Below, one piece after another: positions 1 to 12,255 of a stretch of 64,000 bases of DNA (its first letter is position 1; every line of letters starts with the position of its first letter). This DNA is from Gossypium raimondii (taxonomy: Eukaryota; Streptophyta; Magnoliopsida; Malvales; Malvaceae). The notes beneath the pieces were generated by a model, which saw nothing but the letters and a program-made list of their open reading frames with translations, was not told where the DNA came from and did no database searches. The position numbers were made by a program, and so were the translations under genes. The DNA lies in contig NC_068569.1 in the NCBI RefSeq assembly GCF_025698545.1, positions 17,050,001-17,114,000 of the forward strand, in the 5' to 3' direction.

Positions 1-1953
1 TAGCGTACTTGAACATATTTCATATAAATTTGACATCAATATCCTTATTATCTCAACTTGTCACACCTGAGTTTATTACTCATCTCAACTTGCATAATTT
101 CTATGTATCAACATATCAAAGATATTCATATATATACATATCATGATGCAAGTCAATCTCTTACCGTTTCTTCATGTACGTATATCATCCATTTTCGAGT
201 CGGTACAAAATAAATATATATCTTTCAAATTCCATAAATAAATCACCTTACCGAGGTTTTCTCATATCGAAGAACAACTTACGGATAAGAGTACATCGTT
301 TTCAAAAGGTTGAAGGCTGAACAGAAGCACATAAGTGCTAAACAGAAACCCCATAAGGGTTGAACGGAAGCTCATACGAGCTGAACGAAAACCCATAAGG
401 GTTAAACTGAAGCTCAAAAGAGTTGAACGGAAACCATTAGGGTTAAACAAAAACTCATATGAGTTAACAGAAGCTCGTGAGAGCTAAACGAAAAGTAAAC
501 ACGAATGTTCGCAACAAATGTTGAACCTCGGTTTACTTGGGTAATTTTTCGTCAATTCATCATTTGCATTTACCGTCAATTCATCCTTTTCCACAGAGCG
601 ATTGTACTCAAATCCCGCGTTCCATTAATTTCAAACATTCAATTCAAATTTCATAATTTTAACAATATTTTACTTTCAACAATAGATATGAATAAATACA
701 TAATACCATTCATCAATTTAATATATAAACATTAAAGTTTAACCATACAAACTTACCTGGCTAAATTGCAGAAATGTCAAAGTACAAGGGCATTTTGATA
801 ATTTTCTATTTTCCTCAATTTTCTACCCGATCTTGATCTAAATTAATAATTTCATTCAACATATTAATTTAGACAATAAAACAATTCATTTCATGCAATT
901 TAGTTATTTTTATATTTTTACCAAATTACCTCTAAAGTTTTACTTTTATTCAATTTAATTCTTGAGCCTAAAACATGCAAATTAACCATTTTAAATACAA
1001 ACTCAAGCTATCTGAATGTTCATACTATTCAAAACATATCATTTATGCAACAATTTCACATTAAATTCTTGTACTTTTATTAATATAATAAATTAGTCCC
1101 TAATCGAAAAATTCATCAAAATCACTTAACAAAATACTTTTAAATAACAACTAATATCTTAAATTCATCATTTAACATAAAAATCATATAGATTTGTCAA
1201 TGGCAATATCCAAAATCTTTATAAGTTTCAAAATCGAAGGTACGAGTTAACTGGACTTAATTACAATGATCTTAAAAACATAAAAATTATAAGAAATAAG
1301 ATGGATTATACTTACATGTAAAGGAATAAAGCCAAAAAAAAAACCCTCCCGCATGGCTATGGTGTTCGCTGGAATGTTGAAGAAGAAATGAAATAAAAAT
1401 GTTTTACTTTCACTTTTATTTATGTTAATTTCCATTTAATTACAAAATTGCCATTGGTTTTGTATTATTTTATCATTCCATTCAAGTTGCCGTCCAACTA
1501 TATTAGTTTAGGCAATATTTACCACCTAAGTCATTCTTTATTTATTAATCATGTCATTTAATCACTCAATTATTATAATTAGCAAGTTTTGCATTATTTT
1601 TAATTTAGTTCTTTTAATTAATTAACTATTGAAATGTTAAAATTTTTATCGAAACTTTAATACCACCTTATTGACACTCCGTAAATATTTATAAAATATT
1701 TACGGCTCGATTTATAGAAACGATATCTCGATACCTTATTTTCTAATACCACTTGACATTAGATTTTACGACCTTAGATTTTACCCCTCAAATCTAATAA
1801 ATTATTATAAAACATAAATTACTAATTTCAAAAATCTTTGTAAAATCATATTTGACTCGTAAATATCAATTAATAAAATTTACGAACTTACTCGCCGGAT
1901 TTGGTGGCCTCGAACCACTATTTTCAACACCATTGAAAAATCAGGCTGTTACA
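1..1953 (-). mobile_element. LTR-type fossil A, cut by the window edge
   Basis: Solo-LTR-like sequence in minus orientation. Its 5' end lies at 1947-1953, reading TGTAACAGCCTGATTTTTC on the minus strand, and the body then resembles the element at 57791-60866: the 'gaggccaccaaat' start, the 'acccgatcttgatctaaatt' stretch near 825-845 and the 21-bp array near 300-490. The other end is outside the window, so length and target duplication cannot be read. No coding capacity is seen. Family is LTR-type by its TG start and shared body; age is unknown. Confidence 0.6.
296..495. repeat. Degenerate ~21-bp minisatellite inside fossil A
   Basis: Roughly nine diverged units of the type 'gaacggaagctcatacgagct'. 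The same unit, in the other orientation and much better preserved, occurs at 59149-59305. The array therefore belongs to the repeat family and is not a chance event at this locus. Confidence 0.7.
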
Positions 1954-2336
1954 TCATCTTCAGATCAAATTCACACATTTCATCTCTTCTTCTTTTTTTT
2001 TTATCAAAATGTTCATATTCTAATTTTACAAATATTTTTTTAAAAAATTACAAAAAATATTAAATTCTAATCACATTCTATATATTTTAATTAAGTATTT
2101 TTTATTTTTATAATATTTTATTATGTAAATTTTATTTAATATAATTAAAATACTATAATATGAAAACAATATATCATACTAGATTTTATTACACCCATGG
2201 TGTGGTTGAACAAAAATAATTTATATTAAAAAATATATTTATAAAATTATTTCAACAAATTATTATATGGGTGAGTGGTAAGAGATTTTCAAATGAATTT
2301 TTTAGTCTCGTGTTTGATTCTCAAATAATGTTTTTC
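1954..2336. other. AT-rich gap with a tRNA-like relic
   Basis: No gene seen. At about 2268-2322 the words 'gggtgagtggtaagag' and 'gtgtttgattc' stand about 35 bp apart, which resembles the A and B boxes of a tRNA-derived SINE head. The stretch around 2190 ('acacccatggtgtgg') looks like the edge of an AT-rich dispersed repeat that continues after 8025 and is split by fossil C. Confidence 0.35.
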
Positions 2337-2657
2337 TGTAACACCCCATACCTAACCCAACCATCAGGTCCAAGGTAGAAGGTGTCATATTCGTTGCCAG
2401 AACAACTACATTCAAATTACACCATTAAATGATTAATTTCAATCAACACATGCATATGATATGATAAACAGTTCTTTTCGGGTCTTTAACGAGCTTACAA
2501 AAGTATTAATGCTAACCCAATGTTGAATTAGGACTAAACTGTAATGTTTACAAAATTTCAGGTTGGCATCACAACATCAAAGGGTCCCTCGTCGCGGCAC
2601 AACATATTGACTAGGTCTCGTTGCAACAATCCATGCTCGATGTCGCGTCGTTGCATG

Positions 2658-5628
2658 TGTAACGCCCTTTACCCGTATCCGACACTGGAATAGGGTACGA
2701 GGCATTACTAGAACACATACACTTGTAAACGTATTTAACCGAGTTGTAAAATTTCATCTAAATTAAAATTTTCAAAATTATTAACAAGCTTTTATAATTT
2801 TTCATAAGATATCCTCAAAATATTATGATCATAATAATTAGGGCCTACGAGCCTACGAGACCCGAAACATACTCATGCAATTTAATGCTTCATTTCCATT
2901 TCATTAAATTCGCAATTTCTCATGCTCACAATTTAAATCATATCATTAGCAATTTTCATTTAATTCGCATACAATTCAATGTCATTAAGTTCAACACTAA
3001 TACGTATTTACCATTTAACTCAACTTTTATCAATTATACCATTCATTAACACATTTATGAAATTCTAAATTTTGCAATGAAAATATCATTTTAGCTTATA
3101 TAACAACATCATCCTGGTATAAATACACTATCACTTATCCATTTTCTTTAATTCTTTTGGGTCCATTTGTCACTTACCATCCTTAATCAAATTAGGGAAC
3201 GATTACGGAAAATTGAGTACTTTACTTTCACTTTGCCATAGTATAACTATGGTCTTACGTATGATCACTTATCACTTGTCCCTGATCAGATAAGTGTAGC
3301 TAGGCTACCACTTACCACTTTGTCACTTGATCAGATAAGTGTAGCTAAAGCTACCACTTATCACTTTGTCACCACTTATCACTTGTTCCTGATCAGATAA
3401 GTGTAGCTAAAGCTACCACTTATCACTTTGTCACTTGATCAGATAAGTGTAGCTAAAACTACCACTTATCACTTTGTCATTTGATCAGATAAGTGTAGCT
3501 AAAGCTACCACTTATCACTTTGTCTCTTGATCAGAAGTACTCAAATCCGGCGTTCCGCTTAATTTGATCATTTATTCAGTTTTTGCATTGTTATTTTATT
3601 TTCAATCCATCAACAAATATATATCATCATACACTATATAATTCATGAAATTAACATTTAATCATTAAATTTCAGCCATATAAACTTACCAGGCTAATTT
3701 GCAGAAATACCAAGATACAAGGGCATTTTGGTAATTTTTTATTTTTCTCGATTTTCTACCCGATCTTGATCTAAATTAATTTTTCATTTAATAAAAAAAC
3801 TTATTTCATGCAATTTGGTCATTTTTTATATTTTTCCAAAATTACCCCTAAAGTTTTACTTTTATTCAATTTAGTCCCCGAGCCCAAATCATGCAATTTA
3901 ACCATTGTAATGCAAATCCATACTAGCAGAATATTCATACATTTATTTCCTCCTCCTCCTCTCCATTCCACATCCTTAATGTGTATAGTACTCTTAAACA
4001 ACATTAACTATAATTTCACTATTCATCACATGTATATTCAAAGCTATTTATTTGAGTCAGAGTCACTAAGTTATTTTTATCTGGAGCTACAGAGCTCCAA
4101 ATTAAGATCTGTTAATTTTCCCTAAAACTAGACTCACATATCTTCTTGCCATAAAATTTTAAGAATTTTTGGTTCAGCCAAATAGTACATTTTATTCTTT
4201 AAAGTTTCCCCTATTTCGCTGTCTGACAGTTCCGACCACTCTTCACTAAAAATGAATTATCTAATTGTACAGAATTTTGATGATGTTTCTGTTTGTTTCC
4301 TTTGCAAATAGACTCATCAAGGATTATAATAATATAAATTTTATCCCATAATTATTTTTTAAAATTTTTTAATGATTTTCCAAAGTCAGAACAGGGGAAC
4401 CCGAATTCATTCTGACATTGTCTCACAAAATTTACTATATCTCATGATTTAAAATTCTATTTCTATTTCTTCTATGAGAAACTAGACTCAATAAGCTTTA
4501 ATTTCATGTTTTATTCATCCTCTAATTCGATTTTCACAATTTATGGTGATTTTTCAAAATTAATCTACTGTTGCTGTCCAAAACTGTTTTAGTGCAAAAC
4601 ATTGATTACTAAGTCTATAACACTCTTACTTTCCTTCTCCACACTATTTCTCAACACTTTCTCTTATTTTCTCTTCACTAACATATCAAGAACATATAAC
4701 CTTATATAATAAAACCTTACATTAACATCAATCTCATACTTTTTCAATAATATCAAACTCAAAAATATATTGAAATCATGATGTTCTTACCTTGCTCAAT
4801 TAACTTCAATCTTTAACTTGTTTTTCTCTCTCCTCCAGCCTCTATTTCTTAAATCTAACTTGGTATTCTAGCTTCCCATAGTCTCCTTGTCAATTTTCTC
4901 TCTTGGTGGCTATGTAAATTTCTTTGATTTCTAAGTGAAAATGGTGGATTTTTGGTGAAAAGACCAAATTGTAAAGAAAGCAAAACTTTCTTTCTTTCCC
5001 TCTTCTTCTCACGTTAATGCATGCAAAAATGGTGGGGATGGTTGCTTTTCATCCTTCTTTCCACATATATATATATATACTAAATAAATTAATAATAATA
5101 AAATAATATCTTTTAAAAAAATTAAATTAAAATATTAATAAACTAATATTTATTTATTTATTAATCCAAAATATCTCAAACATCATCATTATCTTCTAGA
5201 TTTCTCTCTCTATTCTAATTGACCATTTTGCCCTTTATGATCTTTTAAAATTCCATCCTTGAGTCATCACTTAATTTGGTAAAATTATGATTTAGTCCCT
5301 CAAACTTCTTCACCTTTTTCAATTTGGTCCTAATCCATCCATTTTTCTTAGTTTCTAGATCATTCCACCCTTAAAATATTTACACCATTGGTCCTTCAAC
5401 TTTTTCATATTTACACTTTAACCCCTCAACTTTTGAGTATTTACTCTTAGGTAACAAAACTTTTCTCACTTTTGCAATTTAATCCTTTCTTGAATTAATA
5501 TGTTATAATATACTTCCCAATATTGCCATAACTCAAAATTACCCATTTTTAGCACTTTATTTCCTTATTTTACTATATCAGATATATTATATTACTTTCC
5601 TTACTGTAAAAATTTTCGGAGTATTACA
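2658..5628 (-). mobile_element. LTR-type fossil D (solo-LTR-like), nested in C
   Basis: Bounded exactly by the 5-bp direct repeat GCATG at 2653-2657 and 5629-5633. On the minus strand it starts TGTAATACTCCGAAAAT and ends near CGGGTAAAGGGCGTTACA. It is 2971 bp long and has no coding region. It shares with fossil A and with the element at 57791 the stretch around 3720-3780 ('gggcattttggtaa', 'acccgatcttgatctaaatt'), so these belong to related families. It inserted after C. Confidence 0.78.
3284..3535. repeat. 46-bp minisatellite with a palindromic unit
   Basis: The anchor GATCAGA recurs at 3284, 3329, 3391, 3437, 3483 and 3529, giving five units of 45-46 bp, one lengthened to 62 bp. Each unit holds an imperfect palindrome (GATAAGTGTAGCT ... 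AGCTACCACTTATC). It lies inside fossil D. Confidence 0.9.
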
Positions 5629-8132
5629 GCATGGTAGCCTAATCTTGTCATGACAACATCCGCTCAACGTCGCGACGTGATATACTGATTCTGTAAGGTA
5701 CCAAAATTTACATTCACCTACAATTACCAAATCACTAATTTGCCCGTTCACAACACAATTTCAACCAAAATATGCAATTCACTAGAATCATAATACCTAA
5801 ATCAACTATATACCAATGCCAAATTACTTATAAGTTTACTAACTAGTCTAATTCATTCAATATCTTAAACATACATACTTATCCACAAATGCCATAAGCA
5901 GTTGTATCTTTTTATACATTTCCAAACCATATGATAAACTCATGTACATTTGCATTCACATGACTAATTTCATATACCAAACTTTCAATTCAAATGTTCA
6001 CAAAAATATAGTATTATACCAAAACTGACTCAACATAGGTACATGTCCTACTTAAAAACAAAATGGGATTTATACAAACTTTACTGAGTTGGGGAATCAC
6101 TTCTTAGATGCTAGATCAATTGCTCAAACAATCGAGAATCTACTATACATGCGCACAGAGAAAATAAACCGCGCGTTGATCAATTATGCTCAATAGTATT
6201 TCCTTGATTCAAGTCAATATAACACAAGTTTAAAACATATGCATACATTCAATTTATAAGCAACCCTTGTACAATTTTACATGAACAATCTCCAATACAA
6301 TGTAAACATACATATAATCATTTTTAGCACACAAACTCACTATGTATGAAAACCAACTTGCCATTTACCATTCATTTCACAAACTACCAAATCAATTCAT
6401 ATTGTCATTTTTAGATACTTAATCTTATTCATTTTCCAAAATCAAAATTTGTAAACACATATTCAATTTCATATATAATTTTCAATTATTTCCGAGCCTA
6501 TCGGCTCTTTCATACACATTAGACCCCTAAGCTCGTTTTTTTTGCATGATGTCATGCATCACATTTCAATTTCATTTCATTTCATACATCATTTAATCAA
6601 TTCATATGTTTATAACCCTATTAAGCAGGCACAGACTCAGAACGGATATGCAAATCCGTCACCCAAGTTGCCCAGCAATGACATTAACATGTACATACTA
6701 TCACCCCGGGTTGCCCGACAACAATGGTTTTATTTAATATCGTGACCCTATAACATGCCAACTATATCTGACTCGGTCTGAGCATTTAATAGGATAGTTA
6801 AATTTCTTATTCATTATATATAGTTTAAATTGTACTTTACCATATCCAATTAACCATTAGTTCATAAATTCATCATATAATAAAGCATATTTCAACTCAA
6901 TTTCATACCAATTATCATATATCAATCAAATCATACAATTTTATATTCTATTCAATTTAGTCTTTATCTCGATAATCAATCTCAACCGAAGCAATTCAAT
7001 TAAAAAATTCAATGAAGACTCAACTCACTATTATATAATGCAAAAAAATGAATATGCAGTAATTAAATTGGTCTCAAATCATAGAAATACAAATTGAATT
7101 TTCGAGCTATTCGTCAATGACTTTCGATTTTCCTTTCTTTCTCGACGATTTTGTGTCAACGTTAGCTAAATAAAACCAAAAACACATACTATTATCAAAT
7201 TCCATTCAAATTTAAATCATTTAAAATATCAAGCATATTTGATAATTTATTCAATTTAGTCCCTAAACCCTGAACAAACATAACTTTCAATTTAAAGCTT
7301 TAGATTGAAATCCGATTTCACATATATTCATTAGGGACCTCCTACTTGCTATTCTTACCAAAATTTTAAAATATTTTTCATTTTATTCAATTTGGTTCCT
7401 AATGTATGAAACTAAAACTAAGCTTTACAATTTAGTCCTTTTCTTAATCTAAACTTAATTTCTAACAATTTCACATCAATTTCATTCAATTATTAACAAT
7501 GAAAACTTTCAAAACTTTAAAATTTTTATAAATTGGTACATAGGCTACCTAAATCAAACTACCATGACCTCAAATCTATAAAAATTACAAGAAAAGAACT
7601 TGATTGCACTTACCAATTTAATAGCTGAAAACTTGTTTTCTTCTTTGGCCGGTTGGAGAAGATGAATTTTTCATCTCTCCATCCTCCAATTTCTTATATA
7701 TATAATTATAAGTTAATTAATCTTAATTAAATTTTAATTAGTTTTCTTTCTTTTGATTTAAACCTTCATCATCCATCATCACATTCCACTACCAACTATT
7801 CAAAAGTGGTCTAGTATCCATTTTTCTTAGGATACTTTCTATTTAAGTCCTCAAGCATTCTTCCTAATTAAAATCTATAACAATTAAATTTTAACAATTT
7901 AATCATTAAGCCTTAATTAATTATAATTTTGACTAAATATCCCTTTAATATTTACAGACTCGGTTTATGGAAACGAGATCCCTAAACTATAAATTTTAAT
8001 ACCACTAAAAATCGAGTCATTACATTTTCGATTGTTTTATTTAAGATTATATAAAATTATGAAAAGACAAAATATCATCATAACAATATTAATTACCTTT
8101 TAAAATAAGGATATCTTAATAATTTTACAATT

Positions 8133-8169
8133 GAGTTGGTGTTGAGTTAACTCGTCTTTACACCAACTC
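8133..8169. repeat. Perfect 10-bp hairpin word GAGTTGGTGT ... ACACCAACTC
   Basis: The arms are exact reverse complements around a 17-nt loop containing 'gagttaactcg'. Related words occur at 57661-57690 and 60913-60954, each in similar AT-rich surroundings. It is probably a structural part of a dispersed repeat. The rest of 8025-8628 is AT-rich with no gene seen. Confidence 0.7.
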
Positions 8170-8628
8170 AGTCAATTATTTTCTATATAGTATAACTTTC
8201 AAGATGTGTCAAGTTAAAGCTGGAATAATTTTTTTAAAATATCATGTTGGACCATATAAAAATTATATAAAATTAGATTCAAGAGAAAAATCAAGACGGA
8301 AGGCATATAAAGCAAAATCCGAATCACCTAGTTGCCATCTTAATTTCTTAATGACTGGCTGGATTTATGTCACACTTACGTTCTGGATAAAAATAATATG
8401 CAAAAAATGTATTTATTAAATATTCATGTAAAAATCAATTGATACTTTGGTTACAGTGCTAAAATTAAAATTTTATATTTATATAAAAAGACAAACATAT
8501 ACTTTAATTTTTGTATGAGATGTGAGTCAAGATTTTAGGCCTCTAGTTCTTGGTCTAGTGTCCGGTCCGCTAGCTTTGTGTTTTTGGCCAAGGTCTTACC
8601 TCTAGTTGACTAGCTCTGAGCGAGGTAG

Positions 8629-9396
8629 AGATGTGCATAATTCAGTTTTAATCGAATTAACTGGTCGGATCGAATTAGTTCGATTAATTAGTCGATCACT
8701 AAATCTAACTCACTCGGGGATAGATTAAAGGTTTTTTAAAATTTTGGTTAACAATTAATTTGATTTGAAATCGAATAATTAATTGAATTAACTGATTAAC
8801 CGAGATTATTAATAATGAAATATTATAGGATCAATATATTAAATAAGTCCAATATATTATGTAAGCCCGAAATATAAAAAATCAAAGAATAACTTAAAAC
8901 ATTAGTGAATTTATACAAATTATTATAATGAGCTTAGTAGATTTGTATATATTTTAAACCAACAATTTAAACAAAAAGTTAAAAAAAGAGAGAGTAAAAA
9001 GCCCTAACTAGTAAACTTAAGTTTTTTTCTTCTTTCTGTCGTCAAACTCAAAACAAAATCTGAAAGAAAAGCTAAGGTGCGACTTGAGCCTTGAGTTTTG
9101 ACCCATCTTCGAATCTTCTTCTTCCTTCAATTTTTTTTCTTTCATTTCATCACTCAAAACTTTTTAGTGTTTTTAAATTAAAAATTTATATTATAATAAT
9201 TTTTTTTTCATGTTTCAAACTTATTTGAACAAAAAAAAAAGAGTATTCATTTAAAATAATTTGGTTAACCACTCGAATTAATTGAAATTATTTTGTTCAA
9301 TTAATAAATTTTAAAAATTTCGATTAAAAATTTTAAAATTTCAATTAATAATAATTGGATTCAAATATTAACCGAAACCAACATTTAAACACCTCA
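8629..9396. mobile_element. MITE-like AT-rich repeat upstream of the ankyrin/methyltransferase gene
   Basis: The left end reads 'agagatgtgcataattcagtttt' and the right end, reverse-complemented, reads 'tgaggtgtttaaatgttggttt', a weak terminal inverted repeat of the kind seen in hAT-type MITEs. Both edges are full of 'cgaattaa/ttaattcg' words like the elements at 37054 and 39931. Flanks share GCGAG but a clean 8-bp duplication is not seen. It ends about 210 bp before the next start codon. Confidence 0.45.
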
Positions 9397-9608
9397 TGGC
9401 GAGATCTACAAAGTTCGTCTTGACAGTTATAATTTTGTCATGATATACAATGGAATAATTATAAATTCAGAAAATTTAGGGGAGACTTATGTAATTATGC
9501 CATAATCTTGTGGAGGTAAAAGAAAAACGATCTTGATCTCACTTGGATTAGCAGGGTTTTACTTAACATTTCCTCTCCACGGAACCAGCTGCAGTACTAA
9601 TCGCAGAC

Positions 9609-11116
9609 ATGGAAACAGAAGGGGAGCAACTCTGCGAAGCTGCAAGAAACGGCGACGTCGCCAAAGCGAAAGCTCTGATAGAGTCAGGAGCCGACGTCTC
9701 CTTCTTCGACAGCGATGGACTCACGCCGCTCATGCACGCCGCCAAGCTCGGCCATACCGATTTAGTCAAAGCTCTCCTTGAGGGTGGCGCACCGTGGAAC
9801 GCTCTTTCTCCTTCTAACCAATCCGCTGGTGACTTTGCCATGGACTCCGGTCACCAGGAAGCCTATGAAGCCCTTCTCAATGCTGGTAATCCATTACTTT
9901 GTTTTAGTATTTACTTGAAGCTTAATATAAGACAGATTAAGGAAGCTGAATAATTCATTAAATTTAGTAATTGTAACCAATTAGAACTAATAAAGGTTAC
10001 CCGTGGATTGGGAGTTTTCCAACAGGGACCTTATATTATGAGTTGACAATTAAGTATCTGTAATTGGACAGGAATTCAGGCTGAATTGATTTTGGGAACC
10101 ATTGCAAGGAAAACAAAAAAGAATGGTGATTTTGAAGGGGATTACTTGGAAGATAGGGTTACTTTTAGCGAGGATAAGTTGATGGACTCTGATAGCAAGG
10201 CTGTGATGATGGCTTGGGAGAAACCCTTGATGGAAGCTCATGCTAAAGCTGTTTGCTCTGGAGGTGGTAACGTTCTAAATGTTGGATTTGGAATGGGTCT
10301 TGTGGATACTGCTATTCAACAGTATGGTCCAGCCACACACACAATCATTGAGGCTCATCCGGAGGTCTATGCACGCATGCTTCGCACTGGTTGGGACAAG
10401 AAGGATAATGTGAAAATAATATTTGGGCGTTGGCAAGATGTTCTTTCACAACTTGAATCTTATGATGGTAATTTGAGATCTGTTTTACCACTCAATCTCT
10501 ATGCATATGTGTATCATTATGTATGCCACTTATGTTATGACATTTTTTCTTCTTATTCAGTCAAAGTTGCGAGTTAGTGTAGTTTCTTTGAATGATTAGA
10601 GTGTTTGAGATTGATTACTAATAGTTTGAGTTCATACCTTCTGAAACACAGAACAATAGTTAAAAAGAAAAAAGAAAAATCCTTCCGAAGGGAAGTGCTG
10701 CCAGCTAATGTAGAGTAACCTTTTGTCATAGAAATGTATCCGTGTGGTATATAGGGCTACCTACTTAAATAACAACTTGAATTGTATGTGAAACTTGTAC
10801 AGGTATTTTCTTCGACACCTATGGAGAATATTACGAAGACCTGAGAGAGTTTCATCAACATCTTCCTAAGTTATTGAAGCCTGGAGGAATCTACTCGTTT
10901 TTTAATGGCCTTTGTGGAGGTAATGCATTCTTCCATGTTGTTTACTGCCATTTAGTTTCACTAGAACTGGAGAACCTGGGGTACTCGACGCAATTAATCC
11001 CCTTGCCTGTGAAGGATTGCTTGGGAGAAGAAGTTTGGCGTGGTGTGAGTCAGAAATATTGGCAACTTGATACGTATTATCTCCCTGTTTGTCAGTCTAT
11101 AGAGGAATCTGAATGA
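9609..11116 (+). CDS. Ankyrin-repeat protein with arginine N-methyltransferase 2 (RMT2-like) domain
   Basis: Three exons, 9609-9885, 10072-10467 and 10803-11116, all with GT-AG introns, give 328 residues. Residues about 1-90 are ankyrin-like (GDVAKAKALIESGADVSFFDSDGLTPLMHAA in part, then GHTDLVKALLEGG). The rest is a SAM-dependent methyltransferase fold: VLNVGFGMGLVD is the glycine-rich SAM loop, IIEAHPEV ends strand 2, and FFDTYGEYYEDL plus LLKPGGIYSFFNG follow. Yeast Rmt2 has the same layout and methylates an arginine delta-nitrogen of ribosomal protein L12; Arabidopsis has a single relative described as an ankyrin protein. Splicing restores the reading frame exactly (phase 1 at both introns). 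The short ankyrin part suggests a protein-binding arm. Substrate in plants is not established by anything here. Cytosolic or nuclear; no signal peptide. Confidence 0.9.
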
Positions 11117-12255
11117 TGATTTCATATGTCCAATATGTGAATTATTTTGCTCCCTTAAATTTGGATTTATCTCAAAACACTTCAATATCATCTTCCATGC
11201 ATTTCCTGACTTTGGATTGCTGATTGCATATGATGACTGGTTATAGTTGATGTTGCACTATCTTTTCTTGCTCGATTCACTATGCGCAGATAACATCTTG
11301 CTGAGAATTGGTTATTGAAAAGAACTAGTCCATTGTGTATATGCTGGATCTATCCCCAATTCCTTTGTCTGGTTAAGCTTCGTGGCTGAAAAATAGGACA
11401 AATTACTCGTTAATAAGCAAAATTATGATTACAATATGCTTGAAGTAATCATCATAGAATTCTTCAAATAAAAAGGAAAAAATGAGTCTATGCATAAGGA
11501 GAGACATGAATAAATTAATATTTTCCAACATTGGCCAAACTGCATATACTATCAGAAAGATCTTTTGACTGCTATAATGAATAATTCTTTGTTTTAGATT
11601 GCTCTTCAGAGTACGTTTAGGTAATAAAAAGAAATCATTTGCTCGAGTTTCTTGGTTTTTTCCCCTTGTTTCCTTGGTGTTACTGTGGCAAAACCCTTTA
11701 GTACACATTAAAAGAGGCTACATCTTAGATGCCTGTGATTAATATCCCAAGCGCTGTTTCCTCTGTTGGTTTTGATGCTAGTTTGCTGGGGCAGCAAATC
11801 TTTCTGACAAATCTTGTAGGTATGAATTATGAGATTAATGGGAAAAAAAGAAAACAATAATAAAAAGAAAGAAACATAATAACAATAACCCTCTTTTATC
11901 TTTCTCAACAGTGTGAACTATGATAGACAAGGATATTGGAAGAATGCAAGATGCAATATTTGTAAAACATGACTTATAACTAGGAATCCAGTTTAAATTA
12001 ACATGCTAGTTCCTTATACAGGTAGGCCACTATACAATTATTCCCCGAGCTGGCCCTGACCTTTTTTTTAAACCCAATTTACTGTCCCCTAATTGTTTTT
12101 GGAGAGCATTTATGAATACAGTTGGAGCTGCTTTGTGCGTTGCTGTAATATGAGATAGTACGAGATGGATTCATATACTATAAGAGAGGTCTCTGGTGCT
12201 TTGAGGGCACTTGAAAGTCCCAGTATTAGTATCATGAACCTAATTGTTGTCATGG
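11117..12255. other. Intergenic space between convergent genes
   Basis: Holds the 3' ends of the methyltransferase gene (plus) and the subtilase gene (minus). Several short open frames on the minus strand look accidental (biased, no family match). No repeat with clear ends is seen. Confidence 0.6.

Larger units (their letters stand above)
2337..8024 (-). mobile_element. LTR-type fossil C (solo-LTR-like), interrupted by fossil D
   Basis: Bounded exactly. It is flanked by the 5-bp direct repeat TTTTC at 2332-2336 and 8025-8029. On the minus strand it starts TGTAATGACTCGATTTTTAG and ends near GGGTTAGGTATGGGGTGTTACA. The 5-bp duplication plus TG...CA ends fit LTR-retroelement integration. No internal coding region and no second LTR are visible, so a solo LTR about 2.7 kb long without the nested insert is the simplest reading. 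It is older than D. Confidence 0.75.

Noticed and set aside
3284-3535. Regularly spaced repeats resembling a CRISPR array
   Set aside because: The units are contiguous tandem repeats without unique spacers, in a plant nuclear LTR-type fossil.
11403-11908. Minus-strand frames of 101 and 66 codons between the convergent genes
   Set aside because: No family, no splice partners, AT-driven composition.
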